DNA of 64,000 nucleotides from Mikania micrantha (Eukaryota > Streptophyta > Magnoliopsida > Asterales > Asteraceae), in NCBI GenBank assembly GCA_009363875.1, contig CM018691.1, positions 7,075,977 to 7,139,976 on the forward strand, written 5' to 3'. This document shows, in pieces, positions 1 to 10,665 of the stretch; the first letter of the stretch is position 1; every line of letters starts with the position of its first letter. The position numbers were made by a program, and so were the translations under genes. The notes beneath the pieces were generated by a model, which did no database searches, had not been told where the DNA came from, and saw nothing but the letters and a program-made list of their open reading frames with translations.

Positions 1-110
1 GACACTGTTATTAATGATTTACTATACAACTGAGTTTGTGTTATGTCTATCATACGAATACCTTTTATTTCCTAAATTACATTATGGTCACAGTGAATTC
101 ATTGTTGAGG

Positions 111-1354
111 TGATCGATGTCGAACGGTCAATCAAAAGATGAGTCTAAAACCCGTGTCTTAGCTACCTTTAACTAGTAAGGGTAAGTAAGGTATCGTATC
201 CACAGGGAATCACTGGAAAGTGCTAATCTTAACTATAAACTAATCAATTTAGGAAAAATGAAAACTTTGCTTTGAATTGAATTAAGAGAATGGTTTACAC
301 GAAACAACCTTTAAATTTGATTTGAAAACAAGTAATGAAAAAGGTAATCACTTCCGGTTTTTAGGTTGTAAGTTCCACAATGAATGTAAGTTAAACCTAG
401 GTCAAAATCATGTAAAATCGATTGAGCTAAACAATTCACTTGAAGTGATGGTAATGGAACGAACGTTTAAGATTTGCTCATTCACACAAACACCAATAGA
501 CATATGCAAAGCATTACACAATTACCAATGAGTAAACGATGCAAGAAAACCGAATCACTGATGGTAACGTATCAATACAAAAACATAAATCTATTGTTTA
601 AATCAACCAAATAGAAATCATATCAAGTTTACAATCAAAAACCTAGCTTTAACATTCAAACAATGTTTCACTCACAACCCTAGTTACCCGGAAGCGATTA
701 CGAAGAAGAACTAGCCACGCATCTTCATTAGTACTTGTTGATTCTTGATTCGGGTGATGATTCCACGATTACGGATGGATTCGGAAGAGTTTAGATGCCC
801 AAAAACGTCACTTTTTCGCCCCCAATTCGTCCAGAAAAGAGTTTTTTTTCGAAACCCTAGAATATCTCCTTAAATATGGGAAAAATCTGCTGAAAAAATC
901 AATTTTCCGACTTTGGGCGTATCATACGCCGGGCCTGGGCGTATGGTACGCCCACCAGCCTTGCCTACGCCCAACAGTTTCTGTCTACGCTCAAAACTGG
1001 GCGTATGGTACGCTGGCCGTATGAAACGCCGGGTTGGGCGTATCATACGCCCAAAGTGTGTTCACCTATGGCTTCGTCTCGTCGAGAAACTCAGTTTTCA
1101 TATATTATGGGCCCCGTAACTCTTCCCCTAGCTCCAGTTATGCGCTCCCGAAGTTTTGGCTTCCCGAAAACCATGTCCGTGCACTCTTTCGCACTCAACG
1201 CCTCTTCTAACCTTCCAATTTGCTCCCGAACATGTCTTTAAACTCTTCACACCTGAAATTCATAAACATACTCAAAGTAAACATGTTTCGGGCCAAAATT
1301 CATTAATATCACGCATTTACACATTGATTAAACCGATTATTTACCACGTGATCA
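111..1354 (-). repeat. 3' LTR of the Tat-like element
   Basis: 1244 bp, TG...CA ends with TGATC/GATCA inverted tips. In native (minus) orientation a cluster of near-palindromes (GGGCGTATCATACGCC at 915-930 and 1036-1051; variants at 937-953 and 999-1014) lies about 35 bp upstream of a TATA-like CATATTTAAGG near 866-876. Small reading frames inside it are repeated exactly in the other LTR and are not genes. Confidence 0.9.
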
Positions 1355-3365
1355 CATCCCCACACTTGTTCTTTGCTTGCCCTCAAGCAAAGCTCATCAA
1401 AACTATCCAATCATCATGATCAAATACATTTCCCAATTCCCCGTCAATCCTTAAATCCGGTTCCAAGTCACAACCCATTCACAAGACTTACAACAATACA
1501 TAGTTTTACATTGTGACAAGTAGAGTTAATTTTTCAAGCAAAACAAGGAACAACTTCCAATTAGACCTAACATGCCTCAAGTTTTTCACATAAATGCCAT
1601 GTACCACTCACAAGGTTCTCTCCACTCGGTTTATTTATGGACTAGTGATGATGCACTAGTGTATATATATACTCTCAAACCGAAAGGTGATTAATCATCA
1701 TCATAGGCTTGTGTTTTAATCAAATCTCCATCGACTTGCTGAAAACTATGCACAATCAAGAGGGCTTGGCGGGTTGTAATGACAGGCAAGGTTTCGGGTA
1801 GGTAAAGGAATTTGATAGTGACGAACGACTAAGGGGAATCCAAGCTTATTAACCCAACAACAAACACAATTTGACAAAATACTATAAAGACTCTTTTTCT
1901 TGCTTTATACTAAGGCCATTTTGACTTAATATTCAGCACTTTTTTTTTTCTTTCTGTTTTTTTTTTTTTTTTTTTTTTTTTCAATCACACACTCAACTTG
2001 GATTCCCTATATGGTTTACACTAACACGATTTGCAAGACATTAGGTTAGTGCAATGGGATTAACAAATGAATAAGCAATTGGCTCAACATGGCAACTAGG
2101 GGATTATCAAGGTTTGGTGACACAAACAAACATGGAAGTAAGGCTTAAAACAAGGGCTTATCCTAGTGCCTCTCTCATTTTATGCAAGTATTCGCATACG
2201 ATCTCGACATGTATTGCAACACAAGTTCTAACTTTGACAACCACTTTGGTATCACTCAAAACAATGAATTACATAAGTATGTTACAATTAAGGCTCAACT
2301 CTCACAAAAATGGTGGATACAAGGTTAACGACACACAACATTCATGTTACTCACCATATAGCATGTCACCCTTAACTAGCCATTGTTCCCTTGATGATTT
2401 CTAAGAAAAACTTGCCATAACCACTATCATGCAACTTAAAGAACAAGTTATGACACGGAACCAAAATCCAATGCATTAACGGGTCAAAAGTTGATGATTT
2501 ACATTGAAAATTCTGATTTTCAAGCCATTTGAGCTCAGTTGAAGGTTTCACAAAATTTCAAAATTTTCAATTTTACATCCATCATCCCCACACTTAAACC
2601 TTACATTGTCCCCAATGTAAATTTTCTACTAAGTATAAGTGTCAAATGAGGGTAATGTAATGATCCACCCGAATCCATGTTACAAACCAACATTAACTCA
2701 TCAACCAAATCATAATAAACGCGAGGAAGGAAAAACACATGAACCTGATAAGTTATGCAAACATTGTTTCCAACCCTTGATTTTTAGTGTTTCGCCCTGA
2801 GTCACATGATGCATATGTCAACCTGAAAGCCATTACTCTTCCCCACACTTGAGTGTTTGATAGGATAATTAAACCTACGCAGCACAAAATAAACAAAACA
2901 AGAAAAACGATACAACATAAACAAAACTAACTCACTTTCGTAGGAATCACAGTTGCATTTAGCGTATGCAACAAGCCTTTTAAACCCCTCGGTAGCCCAA
3001 GTGGACGAGTGAAGTCTCGTGAGGGTTTCTAGTGAACACACCCACAAAGTTTATCGGGTTGCCTCCCAGATAGCGCTAAGTTTTAGGTCTTTAGCCAGAC
3101 CATACCTCATGTATTACTTATGGTGGTCGAATTGAACACTTTCCTCCCGAGTTACCAACATAGGCTCGATGATCAATGCCCCGTGTCCATACTTCTACTT
3201 TAATGAATAATGCATATGTTAAATAACCATTAGATGGTATCAATGCATTTTTTCCTTCTGAGTTTCCCTTGTATGCTCGGTACTCGACATGCCATGTCCA
3301 AGTTTCTTTCTTCGTAATCGGCACATTTGCTGAATCAATACGGACCTGCTTTTGAATAAAGTATC
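1355..3365 (-). other. Non-coding 3' interior of the Tat-like element
   Basis: About 2 kb of AT-rich DNA with a long T run (1927-1981) and no convincing reading frame. The purine word CAAGTGTGGGG (minus strand) occurs next to the LTR and again near 2587 and 2844, so it may be a repeated polypurine-like motif. Such long untranslated interiors are typical of large non-autonomous derivatives. Confidence 0.6.
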
Positions 3366-3794
3366 TCAAGTCCTCCCTCTAACCTTCTTTTTCTTTGAAC
3401 CTAAACCACCCTCCCTAAATATGTTGATGGAAATAGTAGCTATAGAAGAGTGGCTTGAATAAACTGGGAGTGTCTTATTCAATGGTTTCTCACGAGGTGT
3501 TATGTTTACAGTTTGATGTATGCATACCCTATCATGCTCCAAAAGGTTGGTAATACTTTCTACTTCATCATCAACAGTGAACAATGCCGGTGGCACTTCT
3601 TCAACAACTGGGGGAATATTGGTGTTATTGTTATTATTATCAACAATCACTTCTGCTGCTTTAATTCGTGCCAATTCATCAATTAGATGACCAACCTTTG
3701 TGAACAACGCACCTATGGTTTTGTCCCTGACCTCATTCTCCTTTTTCATGTCTTTTAATGCATCCATAATAGAATTGCGTTGGAGATTTTCCAA
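3366..3794 (-). CDS. gag-like C-terminal ORF, coiled-coil segment
   Basis: A 142-residue frame overlapping the end of the CCHC frame by 40 bp in a different register. Residues 8-45 are charged and heptad-like (KDMKKENEVRDK followed by an amphipathic run), which fits a coiled coil near the end of gag in Tat-type elements. The tail is basic (SKKKKVRGR). I see no enzyme motif. It is best read as the frameshifted continuation of 3755-4390. The ATG at 3792-3794 may not be a real start. Confidence 0.5.
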   Translation of the reverse strand: MENLQRNSIMDALKDMKKENEVRDKTIGALFTKVGHLIDELARIKAAEVIVDNNNNNTNIPPVVEEVPPALFTVDDEVESITNLLEHDRVCIHQTVNITPREKPLNKTLPVYSSHSSIATISINIFREGGLGSKKKKVRGRT

Positions 3795-4390
3795 TTTACC
3801 ACCTGATAACCTACTTCTTGGTTACTAGGATGTTGATTTTGACTTTGTCGCTGGTAACTTATTGAACACCAATGTCGCTGTATTTGTGGGTAACCATCTT
3901 GATTGTAAGAACCTCTTTGATAATTATCATGATTATACTCTTCAGGTCCCTTGTATCCTGACCGAGGATGGTGGTAATCATATTCCTCCTGATAACTTAA
4001 GCCCGGTTCCGCCTCCAGTTCATAATTGTTGTACTCCCAATCTTCCTTGAAGTTACAAACCCTGATTTCCCCGGATTGATACTTATGTTGATAAGAGTAT
4101 CCTTGGTAACCATCATTTAACTGGTAGTATTCTTGAGGGCAAGGGAAATGTGGTTCAAAGTTTAGATAAAGTGAACGTGAATCAACATCATCTTTATAAT
4201 TTGCCATCATATATCCTTGCCCTATACTGCTATCACTTTCATATTCCCGATATGCTTCATATCTTCTTAAGAACACAGGACAGTCTTCTATCCAATGAGA
4301 TTTACTCCCACAACACATACATGGATCATCATCATCATCATCCCAATTCATGATGATATTAAAATTCTGGAGATTCTCCAATGCTTGCAA
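3755..4390 (-). CDS. gag-like ORF with CCHC zinc knuckle (Tat-like element)
   Basis: A 211-residue minus-strand frame. Near residue 25 it has a CCHC knuckle (C-MC-C-GSKS-H-WIED-C), as in retroviral-type nucleocapsids, preceded by an acidic run of six Asp. The rest is rich in Tyr, Gln, Glu and Asn without a recognised fold. The N-terminal capsid part of a normal gag is absent, so this looks like the C-terminal half of a gag kept in a non-autonomous element. It ends 40 bp inside the next frame (3366-3794), which continues in another register; the shared stretch suggests that one reading frame was broken by a single-base shift or is read by frameshifting. Expression is unknown. Confidence 0.6.
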   Translation of the reverse strand: MQALENLQNFNIIMNWDDDDDDPCMCCGSKSHWIEDCPVFLRRYEAYREYESDSSIGQGYMMANYKDDVDSRSLYLNFEPHFPCPQEYYQLNDGYQGYSYQHKYQSGEIRVCNFKEDWEYNNYELEAEPGLSYQEEYDYHHPRSGYKGPEEYNHDNYQRGSYNQDGYPQIQRHWCSISYQRQSQNQHPSNQEVGYQVVNWKISNAILLWMH

Positions 4391-4570
4391 AAATTACCTG
4401 CATAGCATAAACAAAAAATACCTCGTGCAATTCTGAACAATAAACAAAACAAAGTAAAAAAAACTGAAAGAAAAATCAAATATTTTTGTGTTTTTATGTT
4501 TTTGAAAAGAAAATGCAAACTAAAATTTTACTTAAACTAAAGCTAAACCAAAACTAGCACTTTGCGCGTT

Positions 4571-4591
4571 GATTCCCCGGCAACGGCGCCA
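4571..4591 (-). other. Primer binding site, tRNA-Asp type
   Basis: On the minus strand this reads TGGCGCCGTTGCCGGGGA followed by ATC, which matches the complement of the 3' end of plant tRNA-Asp and lies 3 bases from the LTR. It fixes the orientation of the element. Confidence 0.85.
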
Positions 4592-4594
4592 TTT

Positions 4595-5837
4595 TGATCG
4601 ATGTCGAACGGTCAATCAAAAGATGAGTCTAAAACCCGTGTCTTAGCTACCTTTAACTAGTAAGGGTAAGTAAGGTATCGTATCCACAGGGAATCACTGG
4701 AAAGTGCTAATCTTAACTATAAACTAATCAATTTAGGAAAAATGAAAACTTTGCTTTGAATTGAATTAAGAGAATGGTTTACACGAAACAACCTTTAAAT
4801 TTGATTTGAAAACAAGTAATGAAAAAGGTAAGCACTTCCGGTTTTTAGGTTGTAAGTTCCACAATGAATGTAAGTTAAACCTAGGTCAAAATCATGTAAA
4901 ATCGATTGAGCTAAACAATTCACTTGAAGTGATGGTAATGGAACGAACGTTTAAGATTTGCTCATTCACACAAACACCAATAGACATATGCAAAGCATTA
5001 CACAATTACCAATGAGTAAACGATGCAAGAAAACCGAATCACTGATGGTAACGTATCAATACAAAAACATAAATCTATTGTTTAAATCAACCAAATAGAA
5101 ATCATATCAAGTTTACAATCAAAAACCTAGCTTTAACATTCAAACAATGTTTCACTCACAACCCTAGTTACCCGGAAGCGATTACGAAGAAGAACTAGCC
5201 ACGCATCTTCATTAGTACTTGTTGATTCTTGATTCGGGTGATGATTCCACGATTACGGATGGATTCGGAAGAGTTTAGATGCCCAAAAACGTCACTTTTT
5301 CGCCCCCAATTCGTCCAGAAAAGAGTTTTTTTCGAAACCCTAGAATATCTCCTTAAATATGGGAAAAATCTGCTGAAAAAATCAATTTTCCGACTTTGGG
5401 CGTATCATACGCCGGGCCTGGGCGTATGGTACGCCCACCAGCCTTGCCTACGCCCAACAGTTTCTGTCTACGCTCAAAACTGGGCGTATGGTACGCTGGC
5501 CGTATGAAACGCCGGGTTGGGCGTATCATACGCCCAAAGTGTGTTCACCTATGGCTTCGTCTCGTCGAGAAACTCAGTTTTCATATATTATGGGCCCCGT
5601 AACTCTTCCCCTAGCTCCAGTTATGCGCTCCCGAAGTTTTGGCTTCCCGAAAACCATGTCCGTGCACTCTTTCGCACTCAACGCCTCTTCTAACCTTCCA
5701 ATTTGCTCCCGAACATGTCTTTAAACTCTTCACACCTGAAATTCATAAACATACTCAAAGTAAACATGTTTCGGGCCAAAATTCATTAATATCACGCATT
5801 TACACATTGATTAAACCGATTATTTACCACGTGATCA
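4595..5837 (-). repeat. 5' LTR of the Tat-like element
   Basis: 1243 bp, nearly identical to 111-1354 including the palindrome cluster (about 5399-5536). As the native 5' LTR it would supply the promoter; the interior begins at 4594 going left. Confidence 0.9.
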
Positions 5838-5842
5838 TGAGG

Positions 5843-6510
5843 CTATTGGGAAGCTATTGGTGAAGGACATGTCCTAAAAGGTCGATAATAAAGTAAACCC
5901 TTAGAACATGGAAACAAATTTCGATCAATGATAGAAATGTAGTTTGAAGACGATGATGGTCCAAGAAATAAAGCATACATGGAAAGTGATGAGGATAACA
6001 ATGATGAATGCAGTGCAGGGTGTTATTACTCGGGCAACGGTAACATGATGAAGATAGGAATGTATGTATACCAATATGGATGAAATAAATCAATCACGGA
6101 TGAAGATAGGGTGTTATTACTCGGGCAACGGTAACATCATGTATGTTCTGTATATGAAATGTTTTATGTACAGTATGATTGAGACTGTTGACTTAGGTCA
6201 ACAGTGAAGGCTAATGTTTTATGTTCAGTATGACTAAGACTGTTGACTTCGGTCAGCAGTAAGTTATGATGCTATGTATGTTATGACTTATGTTATGTTA
6301 TATAAAGATATGAATGAGTAAAGATTTTTATGAAAAGTTAACACAGAACTCATTTCGCTGACTTGTTTTAGCATGCATGTCAGGTTGAGCAAGTTATGAT
6401 AAGGATGTGATGGCTCGTGGCATAACAAGAGGACTACCTATTAAGAGCTGGCATTCCTGTTAGGATTAAATGTTATGTAAAGACTTCCGCTGTTAAAATA
6501 TATGGTTATT
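5843..6510. repeat. Older LTR-like repeat DNA split by the Tat-like element
   Basis: Together with 1-110 this is the pre-existing site of the Tat-like insertion. It contains two direct repeats: a 30-bp word (agggtgttattactcggg...) at 6017-6046 and 6108-6137, and a 55-bp tandem duplication at 6161-6215 and 6216-6270 (gttttatg...cagtatga). No coding potential is visible. The style resembles the LTR DNA around 15.5-19.7 kb and 23.3 kb. Confidence 0.5.
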
Positions 6511-7659
6511 CTACGGTTTAAGAGCTATGCTTTTGATGTTTAACCAACAGAGGGACTCCCTGGGAACGGGGCCTCTCAATTTAAGCTTGGACTTGTCTAG
6601 ACCAAACCCAGTTTTCATATTGTGCCTTTTAAACTGCCTGCCAGTTCTCTGATAGAACTTCTTTGCTCGATAGGAGATCATGGCCATCTGATAATTGATG
6701 TCCATTTCCTCTAAATCATCTGCAGGAATGCCATCTAAGTCTTCCTGACACAAATGGAAGTAGTTGGTTTCTTCGGCCATAAAAGCTCCTTGCCCAGAGG
6801 TTAGTAATGGGATTGGGTTAGAGAGAGGATTTGAGTGTGTGTTTGATGGAATTGAGGTTTCAGGAAAAGTGACAGTGGGTGTGGAGGTAGGATGGTAGAT
6901 GGGTTGATAGCTCTGGTATGGAGGATTGTTGATGGGTGCATAAAGGGCTGTTGAACCAGATGATATATGGGAAGTTTTAGATTCTTGGACATCTAGTTCC
7001 ATCTGGTAAGCACTGAGAATTCCAAACAACTCTCCTAGAGTCAGAGTTTTCAAGTTTTCTGTTCTTCTGATTGTGACTGAATAAATGTTCCAAGCCTTTG
7101 GAAGAGATCTCAGAAATTTTCTGAGTACATCTTGATTATCCAGTATCACACCTGCAGTAGTTAATTCATCCACAAGTTGGACATACCTTAGGTACTGAGA
7201 TGACATATTCTCATTGTTTTGTTGACAAAAGTTCTCAAACTTTTGTTTCAGCATATCCTTCTTGTTTTCTTTGACATCATCTGAACCTTCATACATCTGC
7301 TTCAAGGAGTTCCACAGTTCTTGAGCAGACTTACATTTCTTGAATGCATGTATAATGGAGTTCGGTATTGACATCTGAATGAGCCAAAGAGCTTTAGAAT
7401 CAACCTCCATCTTCTTGTAGTCCTCGTCTGAGTACATAGATGGGTCCTTTGGTACTGCACCTCCCCTAGCTCCAGCAGCAGCAACTGTAGGAATGTAAGG
7501 ACCTTCAAGAACAGACTTCCAAAGTTTGAAGTCCTCGTTCCTGATGAATCCTTCCATTCTGACTTTCCAAGTATCGAAGTCTTCAGGGGTGAACATTGGT
7601 GGCTTATTGAGAGTGCCATTTTCTGTATCGTGTTTGTTTAAAGCGGCCATTTTAGACAA
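6511..7659 (-). CDS. Ty1/copia gag, truncated
   Basis: The 382-residue frame begins MSKMAALNKHDTENGTLNKP and has the plant copia gag fold (DUF4219/UBN2-like): FDTWKVRMEGFI near residue 30, the helix AQELWNSLKQMYEGS near 118, MSSQYLRYVQLVDELTTAG, and LRSLPKAWNIYSVTIR near 190. It would form the particle shell. Where the CCHC knuckle should follow (after GLDKSKLKL, residue about 360) the sequence jumps to RGPVPRESLCW and then to unrelated DNA, so the zinc knuckle and all of pol are missing. The start has no nearer alternative, and the primer site lies about 95 bp upstream as expected for gag. Confidence 0.85.
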   Translation of the reverse strand: MSKMAALNKHDTENGTLNKPPMFTPEDFDTWKVRMEGFIRNEDFKLWKSVLEGPYIPTVAAAGARGGAVPKDPSMYSDEDYKKMEVDSKALWLIQMSIPNSIIHAFKKCKSAQELWNSLKQMYEGSDDVKENKKDMLKQKFENFCQQNNENMSSQYLRYVQLVDELTTAGVILDNQDVLRKFLRSLPKAWNIYSVTIRRTENLKTLTLGELFGILSAYQMELDVQESKTSHISSGSTALYAPINNPPYQSYQPIYHPTSTPTVTFPETSIPSNTHSNPLSNPIPLLTSGQGAFMAEETNYFHLCQEDLDGIPADDLEEMDINYQMAMISYRAKKFYQRTGRQFKRHNMKTGFGLDKSKLKLRGPVPRESLCWLNIKSIALKP

Positions 7660-7753
7660 ACACAGAAAATATGAGTTTTGAAACGATGAGATTTTTAGAA
7701 GAAATAGAACTGGTAAGTTAAGGATGATTAGTCACTTAAGTTCAAGAGCCAAT

Positions 7754-7765
7754 GCTCTGATACCA
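7754..7765 (-). other. Primer binding site, initiator tRNA-Met type
   Basis: Minus strand reads TGGTATCAGAGC, the standard plant copia primer site, two bases from the LTR end at 7768. Confidence 0.9.
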
Positions 7766-7767
7766 CT

Positions 7768-8629
7768 TGTTGGATCGGGTTGCTTAATCTAAACAACACT
7801 TCACAAGTATTTCTTTCTATAATCTAACAGATGCGGAAAGTTCTGTTAGAATAATCTCACAAACACTCAAATGACAAAGTAATATTCTTTGAACACTGAT
7901 AAGAACACAAGAAATAATTTCAAGCTCAAGGATATATTTCTCTCAAAGTAATAAGCGTACAAGCACACTAAGCAAACATACAATGGGAGGTTATATAGCC
8001 AAGGCTACAACCGTATACACTTCAGAATACTAGTTGGGTATACTAGACAATACACAAAGTAAAGCTTATTCTAGTATGTTGAGTGTCTTAACAGGCTAAG
8101 ACACTCAGTTACAATCATTACATTAATAGACATTGACTTTACTAAAGACTACTAAATACAAAAGACATTTAATGTTATTGATCTTCAAGGCTTCAGATGA
8201 TCTTTTGCATTTAATACAGCATGGGGGAAGTAAGGCTCTTTGTCTGACTCTTTACATGTTGTCTTTGTCTTTACTCAGACCAGCATGTCTTGTGTCAGTC
8301 CCTTTTGTACTGTGAAAGTACTCTGCTACAGTCTTTGATAAGGAACATTATCGGAAGTCTTTGTCTGCTGAGGAAGTATTTAAGGAATGTCTTCGGAAGC
8401 TCTTGTTCTTCAGAAGCTTTGAAACTTCTGAAGCTTTGAATCTTCTAAGTGTTGGATCTTCCGAAGCTGATGTCTTGTATACCCTTCGGCAGGAGTAAGT
8501 TATCCTTCGGAAGCAATGTTGCTTCCGAAGAGTAACTTCTTACTTCCGAAGAGTGTTAGTCTTTGTAGCACTTATACTTAGACAAAATAGGAAGTTTGGT
8601 GAGCATCAGCCTTTATTAGTCTTTACACA
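7768..8629 (-). repeat. Copia 5' LTR (862 bp)
   Basis: Native ends are TGTGTAAAG and GATCCAACA. It is followed two bases later by the methionine primer site. It contains many CTTCGGAAG-type words (about 8340-8550), short palindromic repeats inside the LTR. Confidence 0.75.
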
Positions 8630-9688
8630 CTGGAATTCCAATTCTAAGGCGCCTGCTAGTCACTTGTAGCATCCTGTGCGTTGGATTATTCAAGATATCA
8701 CCTGGCCACATGATGGATTCCAAACCATCATGGGGAAAAGAATTCACCTTACCAATATCTTTGGTGAAAACAGCATCTGCTGTCCAAAACCCAACCTTTA
8801 CTTCCTCTTTACCTATCACATTTATTATTTCCAAGACTTGTGTCATAACCTTCGCGTTCATAAATTTGTAATCACCACTCAAACCATCAAATGAAATTCT
8901 AAACATCTGATTCAAAAGTGATGTACCCCATTGAGCCAAGCCAGTCGTTGCCAAATCTTGTGTGTTGAATTTAAGAGCAGAATGTGTCTTCTCAACGGCC
9001 ATAGCCAGTGCTGAAACTCCATCATACGCTGAAATAGCATACATGTTTATATCCTTGTCCATCACATGATATTTCAATGTGAGTTTTTTAAGGTCCCTTG
9101 ATTGAGGGATATATGATTTAAGACCCACCACCCCTTGCATAGACTCCATAACTTCGTCATCCATGAAATCCAGTAAGTCCATAGTTTTGCTGGTTACAAT
9201 CCACTTGTAACCTGCATCCATCATACCTAGACATTTTGCATTCTTGAAAATGTGAAATGAAAGGGAATGAGAAGCATGTATGATGTATAGTTTTGTTTGC
9301 ATTTTTGAAAGCTTGCGAAGCTCTTCCTGTAATACTTCATTGTTAGCAGAGGTTGAAATAGGACTCATATATGTTACAGTTATCCTCTTTTCGTGCAGGA
9401 AATTGGTCATGAATGTAGCCATGTCTCTCCCATTTTCAGTGTCCTCAAAGATAACAATAACATTCTTCCATCCATACAACAATACCATTGATGAAATGGC
9501 TTTAACCTGAGTTGTTTCATCTTGTGTAATTTGAAGGAAATAAGGATGTTTGTTGGAAGATGGAATTGGTGAAAATGAAAGAATAGGTATTGCAACTTGG
9601 TCCCCTAATACAGCCATGAGCTTTGCTTCGGTTACTGATAGTGAACCTAAAATCGCTTGCACTTTCGGTTTCTCCATAAGATCAAGAG
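8630..9688 (-). CDS. GLR-A exon 2 (amino-terminal domain, broken)
   Basis: The acceptor ATACCAG precedes 9688. The frame reads LDLMEKPKVQAILGS, PYFLQITQDETTQVKAI, YGWKNVIVIFEDTENG and AISAYDGVSALAMAVEKT, all typical of the ANF-receptor/periplasmic-binding fold of plant GLRs. It runs without a stop to RRLRIGIPV and then reads into the copia LTR for three residues before a stop at 8616. The intact paralogue in copy C continues for another 70 residues. Confidence 0.9.
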
Positions 9689-9925
9689 CTGGTATGCAAA
9701 CAAAAAAATAATATAATCCAGAATGTGTATTGTTTGGTGCTATTATATTAACATTATTTTTATGTATTCATCGTATGTGGGAGATTTTTGTATATTAGTA
9801 AACCAGAGATATGAATTGTATATTCGATTGATACTTTTCACAAAAGGTACAAGTATAAATAGTCAAACTCGATATGTGCTTGTAAATGCATACCAAAAAC
9901 AATAGGGTATGGCATATATTTATAC

Positions 9926-10665
9926 TTAAACAAATACATCATACATACAAGAGATATAAATGAAATACAATACATACATGTAACCGATACATGAACTATG
10001 TATTGATACTAACATCCCTCCTAAAGCGAAATGGGGCGGACCAAGACCGAGCATGTTTCTAAAAAATTCAAACTGAGGACAAGGAAGGATTTTTGTAAAT
10101 ATGTCCGCAACCTGAAGCTTAGTAGGTATGAAGCAAGTAGAAAGTTTTCCATTAGCAATGAGTTCTCGAACAAAATGATAATCTAGTTCAATATGTTTAG
10201 CATCTTTGTGAGAGACAGGATTCTGAGACAAGAACAGAGAACTGTGATTGTGACATAGAAGTGTCGGGCGATCAGGTGGCAAGGCATAAAGCTCTTGTAG
10301 GAGGTGAGTAATCCATATAATTTCAGCTGCAATATTCGCAATGGCACAATATTCAGACTCACAACTGGATCGAGCAACAGTGGGTTGTTTCTTGGATTCC
10401 ACAAAACAAGTTTGCCACCAAGGAAGATGGAATAACCATACGTAGACCGATGAGTGTCAAGACATCGAGCCCAATCCGCATAAGAATATCCAACAATCGA
10501 CGTACGAGCTGGTCGATGAAAAGTAAGACCAAAACCAAGTTCCTTTGACATAGCGTAAAATCCTCTTGGCTTATTGAAAATGATTAATCGTGGGAGATTG
10601 TAAGAACTGACTGACTCGATTGACAACATATGAAATGTCAGGACGAGTGATGGTCTGAAGTGCAC
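9926..10665 (-). pseudogene. Copia RNase H, frameshifted
   Basis: Two overlapping frames give one RNase H: YSYADWARCLDTHRSTYGYS (10665-10183) and then VARSSCESEYCAIANIAAEI and KHIELDYHFVRELIANGKL (10402-9926). ADW, SxE and the terminal helix motifs are visible, but the register changes around 10400 and the C-terminus runs into LTR sequence. Confidence 0.75.

Larger units (their letters stand above)
111..5837 (-). mobile_element. Young non-autonomous Tat/Retand-like Ty3-gypsy LTR element
   Basis: The two LTRs (111-1354 and 4595-5837) begin TGATCGATG, end CGTGATCA and are flanked by a perfect 5-bp target duplication TGAGG (106-110 and 5838-5842). By eye they differ by one substitution (near 345/4829) and one base in a T run (near 845), so the insertion is recent. 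Orientation is minus: the primer binding site lies inside the right-hand LTR and a purine-rich stretch (reverse of catccccacacttg, 1355-1368) abuts the left-hand one. The 3.2-kb interior carries only gag-like reading frames; I see no protease, RT, RNase H or integrase, so it must be mobilised in trans. Lineage rests on the tRNA-Asp type primer site and the LTR style; Tat/Retand is the likeliest assignment, not proven. Confidence 0.9.
6511..8629 (-). mobile_element. 5' part of a Ty1/copia element inserted in GLR-A exon 2
   Basis: In native minus orientation: LTR (8629 to 7768), primer binding site, then gag (7659 to 6511), then loss of the rest. The LTR starts TGTGTAAAG directly against GLR coding sequence at 8630, so the element or its remains broke the receptor gene. 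No second LTR is seen in the window; after 6511 the DNA changes to other repeat sequence, so pol and the 3' LTR are deleted. Confidence 0.8.

Noticed and set aside
913..1419. Overlapping small frames repeated at 5396-5863
   Set aside because: They lie within the two LTRs, are identical because the LTRs are, and show no protein motif or codon pattern.
3862..4353. Plus-strand frames in the Tat-like element, one ending in a His run
   Set aside because: Antisense shadows of the gag-like frame; the His run is the complement of its Asp codons.
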